The notes under the pieces: model-generated
Seen by the model: the letters and a program-made list of their open reading frames with translations, nothing else
What the model was told of the DNA's origin: nothing
Database searches by the model: none
Position numbers and translations under genes: made by a program
Source: Candidatus Nitrosotenuis uzonensis
Lineage (GTDB): Archaea > Thermoproteota > Nitrososphaeria > Nitrososphaerales > Nitrosopumilaceae
DNA: 64,000 bases
Direction of reading: 5' to 3'
NCBI RefSeq assembly: GCF_000723185.1
Contig: NZ_CBTY010000006.1
Coordinates: 248,001 to 312,000 of the forward strand
In this document: positions 1 through 7,614 of the stretch, piece by piece
Numbering within the stretch: position 1 is the stretch's first letter
Layout: the number at the start of each line of letters is the position of its first letter

Positions 1-2
1 CT

Positions 3-1427
3 GCAATCGAATTCTTCTTCCACGCGATGGGAGGCAGGGAGGGACTTGTAGACACAGCAGTCAGAACACAACAGTCTGGATACATGCAAAGAAGACTTGT
101 CAACGCACTTGAGCACATCAAGCTGGAATATGATGGAACAGTCAGAGATCCGCATGGACACATAATACAGTTCCTGTACGGTGAAGACGGAATTGACGTG
201 GCAAAGTCCGACCATGGTGAGGCATTCAACATCAACAGGCTGATCGAATCGGAGACAATAGTTGATTCTGGCAAAAAGGCAACAAAAGAGGAGGCAGAGG
301 AACTACTCAAAAAATACACTAAAACATTTAACCCAAGATTGACAAAGCTTGTAGAAGAAGGAATACTCAATTCAAAGCTTAGTAGGGATGGAGCCGAGAA
401 GGTGCTCAAGAAAGCACTTGATCTTTACAACAAGGCAAAGGCAGAGCCTGGACAGGCAGTAGGCATAGTTACCGCACAGTCAATCGGAGAGCCGGGCACA
501 CAGATGACACTTAGAACATTCCACTTTGCAGGAATCAGGGAAAGAAACGTAACACTGGGTCTTCCAAGACTTATTGAACTGGTAGATGCCAGAAAAAAAC
601 CCGTAACGCCTACGATGGACATCTATCTTGAGGAAAAATACAAAAAGTCAAGAGAGAAGGCAATCGAGGTTGCACGAAACACGTTACAGACAAAGGTAAG
701 CGCACTAGTCGCAAATGTTGATACGGATTATTCCACACAAATTACAATCGAGCTTAGTGAAGCAGCTTTGAGCCAGAGGGGTTGCACTATTGAAGAGGTT
801 GAAACTGCACTTGCATCAAACAAAAAATTCAAGCTAGAAACGGCAGGACACACAATAAAGCTGAACTTGGCTGAAGCATCTGATGCTCCCACAGTAATAG
901 CAATCAGAAACAAGGTGCTAAACACAATTGTAAAAGGAGTTCCTGACATAACCAGAGTCACAGTGGCACAAAAAGATGATGAGTGGGTCATTCAGACTAC
1001 AGGCTCTAACCTTTCAAAGGTTCTTGAAATTGATGGTATAGACAAGCAGAACGTGAGGACAAACAACGTGTTTGAGATTGCTGCAACGCTTGGAATAGAG
1101 GCTGCACGAAATGCACTAATCAATGAGCTGAGCACAACCTTGGAGGATCAGGGACTAGAAGTTGACTCCAGATACATCATGCTAGTGGCAGACATGATGT
1201 GCTCTAGAGGATATTTGCAGCAAATAGGAAGACACGGTATCGCAGGAACAAAAGATAGTGTGCTTGCAAGAGCTGCATTTGAAATCACGGTACCCACAAT
1301 CGCCGAGGCTGCGCTTACTGGCGAAGTTGAAGAGCTAAAGGGCGTAACTGAAAACGTAATTGTTGGAAGCAACATTCCTGTTGGCTCTGGAACAGTTGAC
1401 TTGTTCATGCAAGTCTCCAAACACTAG
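3..1427 (+). CDS. rpoA: DNA-directed RNA polymerase subunit A, unsplit (3' part, open at left edge)
   Basis: Large catalytic subunit of archaeal RNA polymerase; only the C-terminal 474 codons are in the window. The reading frame is open to the left edge, and the codons just before the first ATG read AIEFFFHA, the known lead-in to the bridge-helix region ([14 protein letters not shown]), so the ATG at 27 is internal. The trigger-loop segment follows ([19 protein letters not shown]). In most archaea the gene is split into A' and A'' between these two blocks; here translation continues without a break, which is the thaumarchaeal state. The catalytic NADFDGD motif must lie upstream of the window. 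It probably belongs to the rpoB-rpoA operon that continues, after an insertion, into rpl30e-nusA-rps12-rps7. Confidence 0.95.
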   Translation, partial: AIEFFFHAMGGREGLVDTAVRTQQSGYMQRRLVNALEHIKLEYDGTVRDPHGHIIQFLYGEDGIDVAKSDHGEAFNINRLIESETIVDSGKKATKEEAEELLKKYTKTFNPRLTKLVEEGILNSKLSRDGAEKVLKKALDLYNKAKAEPGQAVGIVTAQSIGEPGTQMTLRTFHFAGIRERNVTLGLPRLIELVDARKKPVTPTMDIYLEEKYKKSREKAIEVARNTLQTKVSALVANVDTDYSTQITIELSEAALSQRGCTIEEVETALASNKKFKLETAGHTIKLNLAEASDAPTVIAIRNKVLNTIVKGVPDITRVTVAQKDDEWVIQTTGSNLSKVLEIDGIDKQNVRTNNVFEIAATLGIEAARNALINELSTTLEDQGLEVDSRYIMLVADMMCSRGYLQQIGRHGIAGTKDSVLARAAFEITVPTIAEAALTGEVEELKGVTENVIVGSNIPVGSGTVDLFMQVSKH

Positions 1428-1446
1428 GCTCTCTTACACAGGTAAA

Positions 1447-1457
1447 ATTTTTATTTA
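1447..1457 (+). promoter_or_regulatory. TATA-like promoter of the MgtC/SapB gene
   Basis: An A/T-rich box (TTTTTATTTA) is centred about 28 nt before the TTG at 1481. That spacing fits a leaderless transcript and gives the inserted envelope genes their own promoter after rpoA. Confidence 0.5.
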
Positions 1458-1480
1458 CAATCAGATCGAACTCGCTCTAG

Positions 1481-1963
1481 TTGTTTGAGTTTATCAACGG
1501 CACTGAACTCAAAGTTCTGATAAACTTTGGGTTTTCAATGTTAGCTGGGATTCTAATAGGTATAGAACGAGAGAGCCGTGGCAAACCTGCTGGAATAAGT
1601 ACATTTTCACTTGTAATTTCAGGTTCGATGGTCTTCACGTTTTTGTCTTCGCAGGTAGATCCTGCCTCGACCACAAGGATTGCAGCATATGTGGTTGGAG
1701 GAATAGGATTTCTGGGTGGCGGCATGATCATAAAAGGTGATATAAAAAATATCTTCAATCTTACGACTGCAGCAAGTATCTGGTTTGCGGCATCAATTGG
1801 GATGGCAATCGGATTTGGCTATTACTTTCTTGCGATAATAGGAATAATAGTGTGCGTTCTAACACCTCGCATTCCTCATATTACCAAGATTAAAAAATCC
1901 AAAGCCGTCCCCAAGTCACAAAATTCAGAAGATGACTACACGCCACCACTGGATTCTGACTAG
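1481..1963 (+). CDS. MgtC/SapB family membrane protein
   Basis: A 160-residue membrane protein of the MgtC/SapB family. The conserved N-terminal signature is visible: a first hydrophobic helix ending GILIGIERESRGKPAG, then a Gly-rich helix (VVGGIGFLGGGMII) and two more hydrophobic segments, followed by a basic/polar tail. Bacterial relatives are linked to Mg2+ limitation and pH homeostasis, but the archaeal role is not established. The start is TTG at 1481, about 28 nt after a TATA-like box. It is the first of three envelope-related genes lying between rpoA and rpl30e, where archaeal rpo operons usually run on without a gap. Confidence 0.85.
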   Translation: MFEFINGTELKVLINFGFSMLAGILIGIERESRGKPAGISTFSLVISGSMVFTFLSSQVDPASTTRIAAYVVGGIGFLGGGMIIKGDIKNIFNLTTAASIWFAASIGMAIGFGYYFLAIIGIIVCVLTPRIPHITKIKKSKAVPKSQNSEDDYTPPLDSD

Positions 1964-2020
1964 GAACATACATGCTGGTAATTAGTTAACTTCAAAAATT
2001 GCATTGAATCATACTAACTG

Positions 2021-3199
2021 TTGATTGTTTTATTGTTGATGGCATTCATGATTTTCGGGGCATATGCACAGCAGATTCCAGACTACTACAAGCCGTATGC
2101 ACCAATTTATACTGACAAAGAAGTGTATACTTGGACTGATAAAGTTAGAATAACAATAGTGGCGCCAAGCTGGAACGCAGACAGATACTCAATAGATACA
2201 ATAGGAGATGAGACATCACACGCAGTGAAAATTTCAACGTCGACCAAATCGCTTTCGCCATACCGACTGACTGAGACAAGTCAGAACAGCGGAGTGTTCA
2301 CAGGAGAGGTGATACTTACTGGATTCTCACATGATGTTGATGGTGATGGCAGACCGGATACAAACCCGCGTACTGTGGGAGCTGGACCTACTGGCGGTAT
2401 GTTGGAAACAAAAAGAGATGACGGACTAACGGTCTCATTTGAGTTTGCTGACGGCGTGGTGCTAACAAATTCTGCCAAAGTAAGCTGGAATTCTGGAACT
2501 ATACGATTCTCAAATCCAAGCTATCTTATCTCAGATACTGTCGTTGTTCGAGTAGTAGATCCTGACATGAATTTGAATCCTGAAGCACCTGATACCCTTA
2601 CAGTAGATGTGGTGTCGGACTCTGATTCTGCAGGTGTGTCTGTTTCTGCAACTGAAACATTAGATGACTCTGGCATATTCGAGGTTGCGGTAATACTTAC
2701 TCAAACCGGCAAGTCAAGCGGTAATAGGCTACATGCGCTTCCTGGAGATGCGATTACGGCAATATACAAGGACAGAACACTACCTACCCCGTTTAGCATT
2801 TCGGATCACAAAGACGTGATTGCAACTGCGACGGTTGGGTCGATAACTCCGCAAACACAAAGGATTAGACTCGGCGACCTCTTCTTTACAGATTTTACAG
2901 GAAACCGTATAGAACAATTAATGCAGTCACAACAGGTGCAGATTGTGAATCGTGTGACAAACAATGAAGATTATCAACAAGATTTTGTTTGTATAATGCA
3001 AATAAGTGATGCAACCAATACAATAATCTCAATCGCGTGGATTAGTGGCCAGCTCAGAGCAGGACAAAGCTTTGACGTTTCGCAATCGTGGGTTCCAAAA
3101 GAAAGCGGCACTTATAAGATTGAAACTTTTGTATGGAAATCACTTGATGATCCGCGTGCACTCTCACAAAACAGTGAAAGGGAAATTCGCGTGCAGTAG
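2021..3199 (+). CDS. Secreted S-layer-type domain protein
   Basis: A 392-residue predicted secreted protein. It has a short hydrophobic signal sequence (IVLLLMAFMIFGAYA, with AYA-Q as plausible cleavage site) and no C-terminal membrane helix, so it is probably released or bound to the cell surface. The body is beta-rich: a first domain with SGVFTGEVILTG, a DVDGDGRPDTN loop resembling a calcium-binding site, then a second module with VVVRVVDPDMNLNPEAPD and SDSDSAGVSV. These phrases match the repeat domains of thaumarchaeal S-layer and related surface proteins as I know them. The start is TTG at 2021; an ATG seven codons in would shorten the signal too much. No enzymatic motif is seen. Confidence 0.7.
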   Translation: MIVLLLMAFMIFGAYAQQIPDYYKPYAPIYTDKEVYTWTDKVRITIVAPSWNADRYSIDTIGDETSHAVKISTSTKSLSPYRLTETSQNSGVFTGEVILTGFSHDVDGDGRPDTNPRTVGAGPTGGMLETKRDDGLTVSFEFADGVVLTNSAKVSWNSGTIRFSNPSYLISDTVVVRVVDPDMNLNPEAPDTLTVDVVSDSDSAGVSVSATETLDDSGIFEVAVILTQTGKSSGNRLHALPGDAITAIYKDRTLPTPFSISDHKDVIATATVGSITPQTQRIRLGDLFFTDFTGNRIEQLMQSQQVQIVNRVTNNEDYQQDFVCIMQISDATNTIISIAWISGQLRAGQSFDVSQSWVPKESGTYKIETFVWKSLDDPRALSQNSEREIRVQ

Positions 3200-3210
3200 A
3201 GGATAAGAAT

Positions 3211-3219
3211 CTTATAATA
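3211..3219 (+). promoter_or_regulatory. TATA-like promoter of the Kazal-domain gene
   Basis: The box CTTATAATA is centred about 23 nt before the ATG at 3238, consistent with a leaderless or very short-leader mRNA. Confidence 0.5.
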
Positions 3220-3237
3220 TTGATACATCATTAACGC

Positions 3238-4425
3238 ATGGCTAAAACTATGCTGTCTATACTGACAGCAGGTGCTTTGTTCTCAGCTGCACTTTTTGCA
3301 TCTTTTGGGATGGCAGAATCTGTAGATGCACTCAAGGCACAAAACACTCCGACTACAAAATCGTTCGGCCAAAAGACTGCGTCAAAAATCTGTGGTGATC
3401 AGCTTTGTACAGAGGCAAGAAAGCCGGTACTCTCAAAACCAGAAAAGCCGGTCGCGTGTACCATGGAATACATGCCTGTATGCGGTGTTGACGGCAAGAC
3501 ATACGGCAATATGTGTATGGCAAATGCTGAAGGAGTAGCAGTTGCATACAAGGGCGAGTGCACAGCAACTCCACAACAAAAACCGATGGCATGCACAAAA
3601 GAATACATGCCTGTATGCGGTGTTGACGGCAAGACATACGGCAATATGTGTATGGCAAATGCAGCTGGCGTCTCTGTAGAATACAAAGGAGAATGCACTG
3701 CAAAACCTGCAGATAAGGTGCATATATCAAAAATTGTTACGGGTACAGCAACCTCAATCCAAGATCCAGGTCTTGGACACGAATCACACCAACTTGCAGT
3801 GATATTACCGCCAAGCGACAAAATCTACAAAGGAATGCTGACATATTCTGCGTCAGAACCAGTACAACTTGTAGCATTGACTGGACCTCTTGCAGAAGGA
3901 CAAGACAAGGGACAACCAATATGGACACCTGACGGCAAGACCAAGTTTGCATTGACGCTAATTGAGGCAGATCCTGCTGGAACATGGAACTTTGCAGCAA
4001 ACGCACTTGCAGTGCACACTAAAAAGACAGAACCATTCACGGTAAGCTATACGGTAAGCTATGTAGAAAAACAAAGATCAGAGACAGTAAAGACGGGTAC
4101 AGCAACCTCAATCCAAGATCCAGGTCTTGGACACGAATCACACCAACTTGCAGTGATATTACCGCCAAGCGACAAACCATACAGCGGACTTGTAACATTT
4201 GCAGCATCCGAACCAGTACAACTTGTTGTACTACATGGCCCTCTTGCAGAAGGACAAGACAAGGGACAACCAATATGGACACCTGACGGCAAGACCAAGT
4301 TTGCTCTAACTTTGGTTGAAACGCAAGCCTCGGGGACATGGAACTTTGCTGGAAACGCACTTGCAGTGCACACTAAAAAGACAGAACCATTCACGGTAAG
4401 CTATACGGTCGTAGCGGCTCAATAA
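3238..4425 (+). CDS. Secreted protein with two Kazal domains and two C-terminal repeats
   Basis: A 395-residue secreted protein with an N-terminal signal sequence (ILTAGALFSAALFASFGMA). Two Kazal-type serine protease inhibitor domains follow (about residues 73-109 and 118-154), each with the signature PVCGVDGKTYGNMC and a closing GEC. The second half is two copies of a ~118-residue module (from about residues 168 and 286) carrying TSIQDPGLGHESHQLAVILP, then a GPLAEGQDKGQPIWTPDGK stretch, both ending EPFTVSYTV. The Kazal pair implies extracellular protease inhibition or calcium-independent protein binding; the C-terminal module has no family I recognise. Both halves arose by tandem duplication, and the DNA copies are still perfectly identical over 62 and 84 bp. 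It has its own TATA box and a T-rich 3' end. Confidence 0.85.
   Translation: MAKTMLSILTAGALFSAALFASFGMAESVDALKAQNTPTTKSFGQKTASKICGDQLCTEARKPVLSKPEKPVACTMEYMPVCGVDGKTYGNMCMANAEGVAVAYKGECTATPQQKPMACTKEYMPVCGVDGKTYGNMCMANAAGVSVEYKGECTAKPADKVHISKIVTGTATSIQDPGLGHESHQLAVILPPSDKIYKGMLTYSASEPVQLVALTGPLAEGQDKGQPIWTPDGKTKFALTLIEADPAGTWNFAANALAVHTKKTEPFTVSYTVSYVEKQRSETVKTGTATSIQDPGLGHESHQLAVILPPSDKPYSGLVTFAASEPVQLVVLHGPLAEGQDKGQPIWTPDGKTKFALTLVETQASGTWNFAGNALAVHTKKTEPFTVSYTVVAAQ
3466..3527 (+). repeat. Kazal-coding direct repeat, copy 1
   Basis: A 62-bp stretch repeated without a mismatch at 3601-3662, 135 bp (45 codons) away and in the same reading frame. It encodes the core of a Kazal domain. Confidence 0.95.
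3601..3662 (+). repeat. Kazal-coding direct repeat, copy 2
   Basis: Perfect copy of 3466-3527. Identity at synonymous positions points to recent duplication or gene conversion. Confidence 0.95.
3739..3822 (+). repeat. C-terminal module direct repeat, copy 1
   Basis: An 84-bp stretch repeated exactly at 4093-4176, 354 bp (118 codons) away. Further near-identical blocks follow in both copies. Confidence 0.95.
4093..4176 (+). repeat. C-terminal module direct repeat, copy 2
   Basis: Perfect copy of 3739-3822 inside the same gene. Confidence 0.95.
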
Positions 4426-4430
4426 ACACC

Positions 4431-4445
4431 ATTTTTTATTTTTTG
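4431..4445 (+). terminator. T-rich terminator after the Kazal-domain gene
   Basis: Two T6 runs lie directly after the stop codon, the usual archaeal intrinsic termination signal. It would isolate the Kazal gene from rpl30e, which has a TATA-like box just downstream. Confidence 0.5.
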
Positions 4446-4478
4446 AGTTTGTTATTGATCAAATTTTTCAATGATAAG

Positions 4479-4487
4479 TCTATAAAG
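4479..4487 (+). promoter_or_regulatory. TATA-like promoter of rpl30e
   Basis: The box TCTATAAAG predicts a transcription start near 4509. That lies downstream of the TTG at 4495 and supports the ATG at 4522 as the start of rpl30e. Confidence 0.45.
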
Positions 4488-4521
4488 GAGATTTTTGGGA
4501 TCGTCATTACACTGTGATAAT

Positions 4522-4830
4522 ATGGGCAAATTACTTGAAAAAGCACTAAAGGACGCACTCTCTGAGAACAAGTGTATACTGGGAGAAAAACAAGTATTAC
4601 AGTCAATCAAGAACGCAAAGCTTGTAATCGTTTCAAAGTCGCTCTCAAAAGAATCATCTGATAAGATAACTGATTCTGCAAACGGACAAAAAATATCAAC
4701 CCTGCAGTTTGATGGATCGTCAGTAGCGCTTGGAAGACTTTGCGGATTGCAATTCAGGGTATCCGCAGCATCACTTACGGCAATCCCAGATTCTAACGTC
4801 AAAGCAATTCTAAAAGAAGAGACAAAATGA
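4522..4830 (+). CDS. rpl30e: Large ribosomal subunit protein eL30 (L30e)
   Basis: A 102-residue L7Ae/L30e-fold RNA-binding ribosomal protein. The sequence runs from GKLLEKALKDALSENK through a KNAKLVIVSKSLS strand to the C-terminal VALGRLCGLQFRVSAASL, matching L30e in length and order of elements. The ATG at 4522 is preferred over the TTG at 4495, which adds nine atypical residues and lies upstream of the predicted transcript start. The position before nusA-rps12-rps7 is the classical archaeal order, but rpoA is now 3.1 kb upstream because of inserted envelope genes. Confidence 0.88.
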   Translation: MGKLLEKALKDALSENKCILGEKQVLQSIKNAKLVIVSKSLSKESSDKITDSANGQKISTLQFDGSSVALGRLCGLQFRVSAASLTAIPDSNVKAILKEETK

Positions 4831-4892
4831 AAATCTGTAATTTCTCTCAAAGTTTAAATGAGACGCAAATCGTGTCGGAATAATTAAGGAAA

Positions 4893-5351
4893 ATGCCTCA
4901 AACAATCAAATTAACAACTGATCAAATGCGATTGATTTCGCTTTTTCAAAACGTAACCGGAGCATCTGCACGTGATTGCGTTGAGGATGAGAAACAAAAT
5001 CGGGTTATTTTTGTTGTAAATGAGGGAAAGATGGGTCTTGCTATAGGAAAGGGTGGCTCACACATTAGAAATTTGCAAAATATCATAAAGAAAAATGTAG
5101 AACTAGTAGAATACTCTGATGATCCAGTAAAGTTTTTGAAAAACATGCTCAACAACAAACTTGTATCGGATGTCAAACTGAACAAAAGACTTGATGGTTC
5201 TACGCAAGCAATAGTTATAGTTGACGCAAAGAAAAAAGGAATTGTTGTAGGCCGTGAGGGCAAGAATGCGGAAAAAGCACGTCTTCTGGCAAAAAGATAC
5301 TTTGAAATTACAAGCGTTTTAATTAACAGTCCTGATAAAGTGAGCGAGTGA
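4893..5351 (+). CDS. nusA: NusA-like transcription elongation/termination protein
   Basis: A 152-residue archaeal NusA homologue consisting only of two KH RNA-binding domains; the bacterial N-terminal polymerase-binding and S1 domains are absent, as is normal in archaea. GxxG loops are visible as GKGG (about residue 50) and GREG (about residue 121). The ATG at 4893 begins [14 protein letters not shown]. It lies between rpl30e and rps12 and ends 4 nt before the rps12 start, so the two are co-transcribed. Confidence 0.9.
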   Translation: MPQTIKLTTDQMRLISLFQNVTGASARDCVEDEKQNRVIFVVNEGKMGLAIGKGGSHIRNLQNIIKKNVELVEYSDDPVKFLKNMLNNKLVSDVKLNKRLDGSTQAIVIVDAKKKGIVVGREGKNAEKARLLAKRYFEITSVLINSPDKVSE

Positions 5352-5355
5352 TAGT

Positions 5356-5793
5356 ATGGCAAAGTCTCCATTAGGGTTATTTGCAGGAAGAGTTCTGAAG
5401 ACAAAACGAAAGCGACAGCGATGGTCCATTGGAACATACAAGCGAAGAACTTTAGGTCTTGACCGAAAGTCAAACCCGATGGGTGGTTCGCCACAAGCAC
5501 GGGGAATTGTTTTGGAAAAAGTAGGAATTGAGGCAAAGCAGCCAAACTCAGCTGTCAGAAAATGTGTCAGAGTTCAGCTTATCAAAAATGGAAGAACGAT
5601 CACTGCATTTCTTCCGCGAGACGGAGCAATGAACTTCATCGATGAACATGACGAGGTTCACGTAGAAGGAATGGGGGCATCAATGGGTGGCGCAATGGGA
5701 GATATCCCTGGAGTACGATTCAAGGTTTTCAAGGTAAACGGTACCTCACTGCGCGAGCTTGTCAGGGGCAGAAAAGAAAAACCTAGGAGATGA
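5356..5793 (+). CDS. rps12: Small ribosomal subunit protein uS12
   Basis: A 145-residue S12 of the archaeal/eukaryotic type, part of the decoding centre. The near-universal [10 protein letters not shown] loop is present at about residues 62-71, followed by a conserved [11 protein letters not shown] segment and a basic C-terminus. The gene is 4 nt downstream of nusA and overlaps no neighbour; rps7 starts 4 nt after its stop. Confidence 0.96.
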   Translation: MAKSPLGLFAGRVLKTKRKRQRWSIGTYKRRTLGLDRKSNPMGGSPQARGIVLEKVGIEAKQPNSAVRKCVRVQLIKNGRTITAFLPRDGAMNFIDEHDEVHVEGMGASMGGAMGDIPGVRFKVFKVNGTSLRELVRGRKEKPRR

Positions 5794-5797
5794 GAAG

Positions 5798-6397
5798 ATG
5801 ACCGAGAGTCCAAATCTTTTGCTGTTTAGAAAATGGGATCTTTCCGGAGTTGAAATCAACGATCCGGGGCTCAAGACTGTAATCTCACTTAAAAAATCAA
5901 TCATGCCGCTTACATTTGGAAGATCCTCGCTCAAACGCTTCAACAAAACAGAGGTCAACATAGTTGAGCGACTTGCAAACAAACTAATGCATTTTGGAAA
6001 AAAATATGCAAAGAACACCGGAAGAATGGGTGGCAAGAAAACAAGAGCAATCAACACAGTAAAGGCCGCATTTGAGATAATTCATCTAAAGACTGGAAAG
6101 AATCCAGTGGAGGTTTTAGTGAGGGCAATTGAGCACTCTTCTCCTAACGAGGACACCACAAGAATAGTGTATGGTGGTACTGCATACCATGTGTCAGTCG
6201 ATGTCTCGCCTCTAAGACGCGTTGACCTTGCATTACGGTTCATTGCAGACGGCGTAAAAGAATCATCGTTCTCAAACCCCAAATCCATGGAAGAATACTT
6301 GGCCGAACACCTTATTGCAGCATCAAGCAACGATCCTACAGCCCCATCTGTAAAGAAAAAGAACGAGCTGGAAAGAATAGCACAAGCATCCAGATAA
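5798..6397 (+). CDS. rps7: Small ribosomal subunit protein uS7
   Basis: A 199-residue S7, the primary binder of the 3' domain of 16S rRNA. The RMGGKKTRAINTVKAAFEII block and a C-terminal ERIAQASR are typical. The ATG at 5798 is chosen because a GGAGATGA ribosome-binding sequence sits just upstream (over the rps12 stop). An upstream start at 5759 would overlap rps12 and add 13 unrelated residues. The usual next gene, tuf/EF-1A, is not here; a tRNA on the other strand follows. Confidence 0.95.
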   Translation: MTESPNLLLFRKWDLSGVEINDPGLKTVISLKKSIMPLTFGRSSLKRFNKTEVNIVERLANKLMHFGKKYAKNTGRMGGKKTRAINTVKAAFEIIHLKTGKNPVEVLVRAIEHSSPNEDTTRIVYGGTAYHVSVDVSPLRRVDLALRFIADGVKESSFSNPKSMEEYLAEHLIAASSNDPTAPSVKKKNELERIAQASR

Positions 6398-6439
6398 AAT
6401 AAAGTAGCCCGAGGCAGATTCGAACTGCCGTCTCGGCGT

Positions 6440-6454
6440 ATCCACTCATGAGAT
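6440..6454 (-). other. Predicted tRNA intron at canonical position 37/38
   Basis: Fifteen extra bases lie in the anticodon loop of tRNA-Gln between G37 and A38, the standard archaeal intron position recognised by the splicing endonuclease. Confidence 0.6.
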
Positions 6455-6470
6455 CCAGAGCGCCGAATCC

Positions 6471-6487
6471 TTAGCCTGAAAGATCAT
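6471..6487 (-). other. Predicted non-canonical tRNA intron in D arm
   Basis: About 17 extra bases separate the D loop (AGCGGCCAA) from the rest of the D stem (GGAT). Removing them restores a standard D arm; the boundary could shift by a few bases. Confidence 0.5.
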
Positions 6488-6534
6488 TTGGCCGCTAGAC
6501 TATCGGGCTACTGAAAACTGCACAAATACCTTGG

Positions 6535-6544
6535 AATATAAAAT
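6535..6544 (-). promoter_or_regulatory. TATA-like promoter of tRNA-Gln
   Basis: AATATAAAAT lies about 30 nt upstream of the mature tRNA 5' end on the reverse strand. Confidence 0.5.
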
Positions 6545-6553
6545 TACTTCAGC

Positions 6554-6871
6554 CTACTTCGTACGCACTTCCCGAATCGCAGTTGCATAATCACAATCAG
6601 CTCTTAGTCTCATATATGGAATGAGCCTGTAATGTATGGAGTACAGATGTTTTTCCTTGTACAGTATGTTTTTCTGCAGTAATGATGCGATTCCTCTTGA
6701 TGCTACAGTAAGTGATACATCAAATTCGGCACACACAGCATCACGCTTTTTTTGATACTGCTCGAGTGTAAATGCTACACTGTCAAGCTCTAATATGAGC
6801 GGCCAGACAATCTCCTTCCAGACAAATCTTCGGTTTTCGGTACCGGACGCGTACTTGCCTTTCTCACTCAA
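6554..6871 (-). CDS. Hypothetical protein, possible winged-helix
   Basis: A 105-residue protein of no family I can name. It is mainly helical. The segment around residues 55-85 (SRGIASLLQKNILYK then a beta-like YSIHYRLI) looks like a recognition helix plus wing, so a DNA-binding winged helix is possible but not shown. The start is TTG at 6871. It lies upstream of tRNA-Gln on the same strand and diverges from the YkgJ-type gene; only 38 nt separate the two starts. Confidence 0.55.
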   Translation of the reverse strand: MSEKGKYASGTENRRFVWKEIVWPLILELDSVAFTLEQYQKKRDAVCAEFDVSLTVASRGIASLLQKNILYKEKHLYSIHYRLIPYMRLRADCDYATAIREVRTK

Positions 6872-6909
6872 CGTTAAATAGCATTAACAAATTAGTTATA
6901 ACTGCATAG

Positions 6910-7614
6910 TTGTTTCAAAAAGAAATTGAAGAATCGTTACAACTCTTAGAAAAAAAATGGCAAGTTGATCCTGTTCTAAAGGACTTTATGCTTGCAAAAA
7001 GAACAGACGTGTCCGATCATCCAATCAAAGTGGGCGATGTCATATTTCACGTCCCGTTTCTGAATGATGAAAAAAAATTTATACTTTGGAAATGCTTCTG
7101 GCCAGATTGCCACAACTGCTGTGAAAGACAAGGCCGACTCCCACTTACCTCTGATGACTTGATTACAATAGGACGTGGCCTGAAATACCAAAAGGCGTCA
7201 GATTTTATAAAGAATGAAACATTGGTGGCAAGCTGGATTGAATCCAGTCCTTCAGGTGGTCAGATCGTAATGACATCCGTAAACCTGAAAAGAAAACAGG
7301 ATGAAACTGAAGCGGACGACGGCACACACGTAAGATGCAGGTTTCTTGATGATGCTGGCGCATGCAAGCTGCATCCTGCCAGGCCCGGCGTATGTTATTT
7401 ATATCCATTCTCAACATGGCTTGAAAATGATAGGGGTATGGCAAGGGTTCACTCTACATTCCAGTTCACTGGGGACTGCCCAGGATTCTATCTTTCAGAA
7501 TCGCTTGATCCTATGAAAGAAATTCTAAAGGAGTATGCAGTCACAATATATGATTACAACATGAAATATACAAGAACTCAAAGAGAAGGCTTTGGATGTT
7601 CTAGCTTTGTCTAA
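6910..7614 (+). CDS. YkgJ-family cysteine cluster protein
   Basis: A 234-residue protein of the YkgJ/UPF0153 family (putative zinc- or iron-sulfur-binding). The family signature is present: a first cysteine group CFWPDCHNCC at about residues 60-69, then CRFLDDAGACKLHPARPGVCYLYPF split over residues 142-166, and a later Cys in GDCPGF. The family's biochemical role is unknown. The start is TTG at 6910. Its 3' end overlaps the convergent oxidoreductase by 4 bp. Confidence 0.8.
   Translation: MFQKEIEESLQLLEKKWQVDPVLKDFMLAKRTDVSDHPIKVGDVIFHVPFLNDEKKFILWKCFWPDCHNCCERQGRLPLTSDDLITIGRGLKYQKASDFIKNETLVASWIESSPSGGQIVMTSVNLKRKQDETEADDGTHVRCRFLDDAGACKLHPARPGVCYLYPFSTWLENDRGMARVHSTFQFTGDCPGFYLSESLDPMKEILKEYAVTIYDYNMKYTRTQREGFGCSSFV

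Larger units (their letters stand above)
6405..6509 (-). tRNA. tRNA-Gln(CTG) with two putative introns
   Basis: The reverse strand folds into a 7-bp acceptor stem (AGCCCGA with TCGGGCT), a T arm GGCAG-TTCGAAT-CTGCC and an anticodon stem CGGCG/CGCCG with loop CTCTGG-A, so the anticodon is CTG (6456-6458). The 105-nt gene shrinks to a normal 73 nt only if about 15 nt are removed after position 37 (6440-6454) and about 17 nt from the D-arm region (6471-6487). CCA is not encoded. The fold is clear, but exact splice points are inference because GAT is repeated at the second intron's borders. Confidence 0.82.

Noticed and set aside
3353-4394. Several open frames on the reverse strand, Cys/Leu rich, across the Kazal gene
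   Set aside because: They are in paired copies that mirror the tandem repeats of the coding strand, so they result from the repeat and not from selection.
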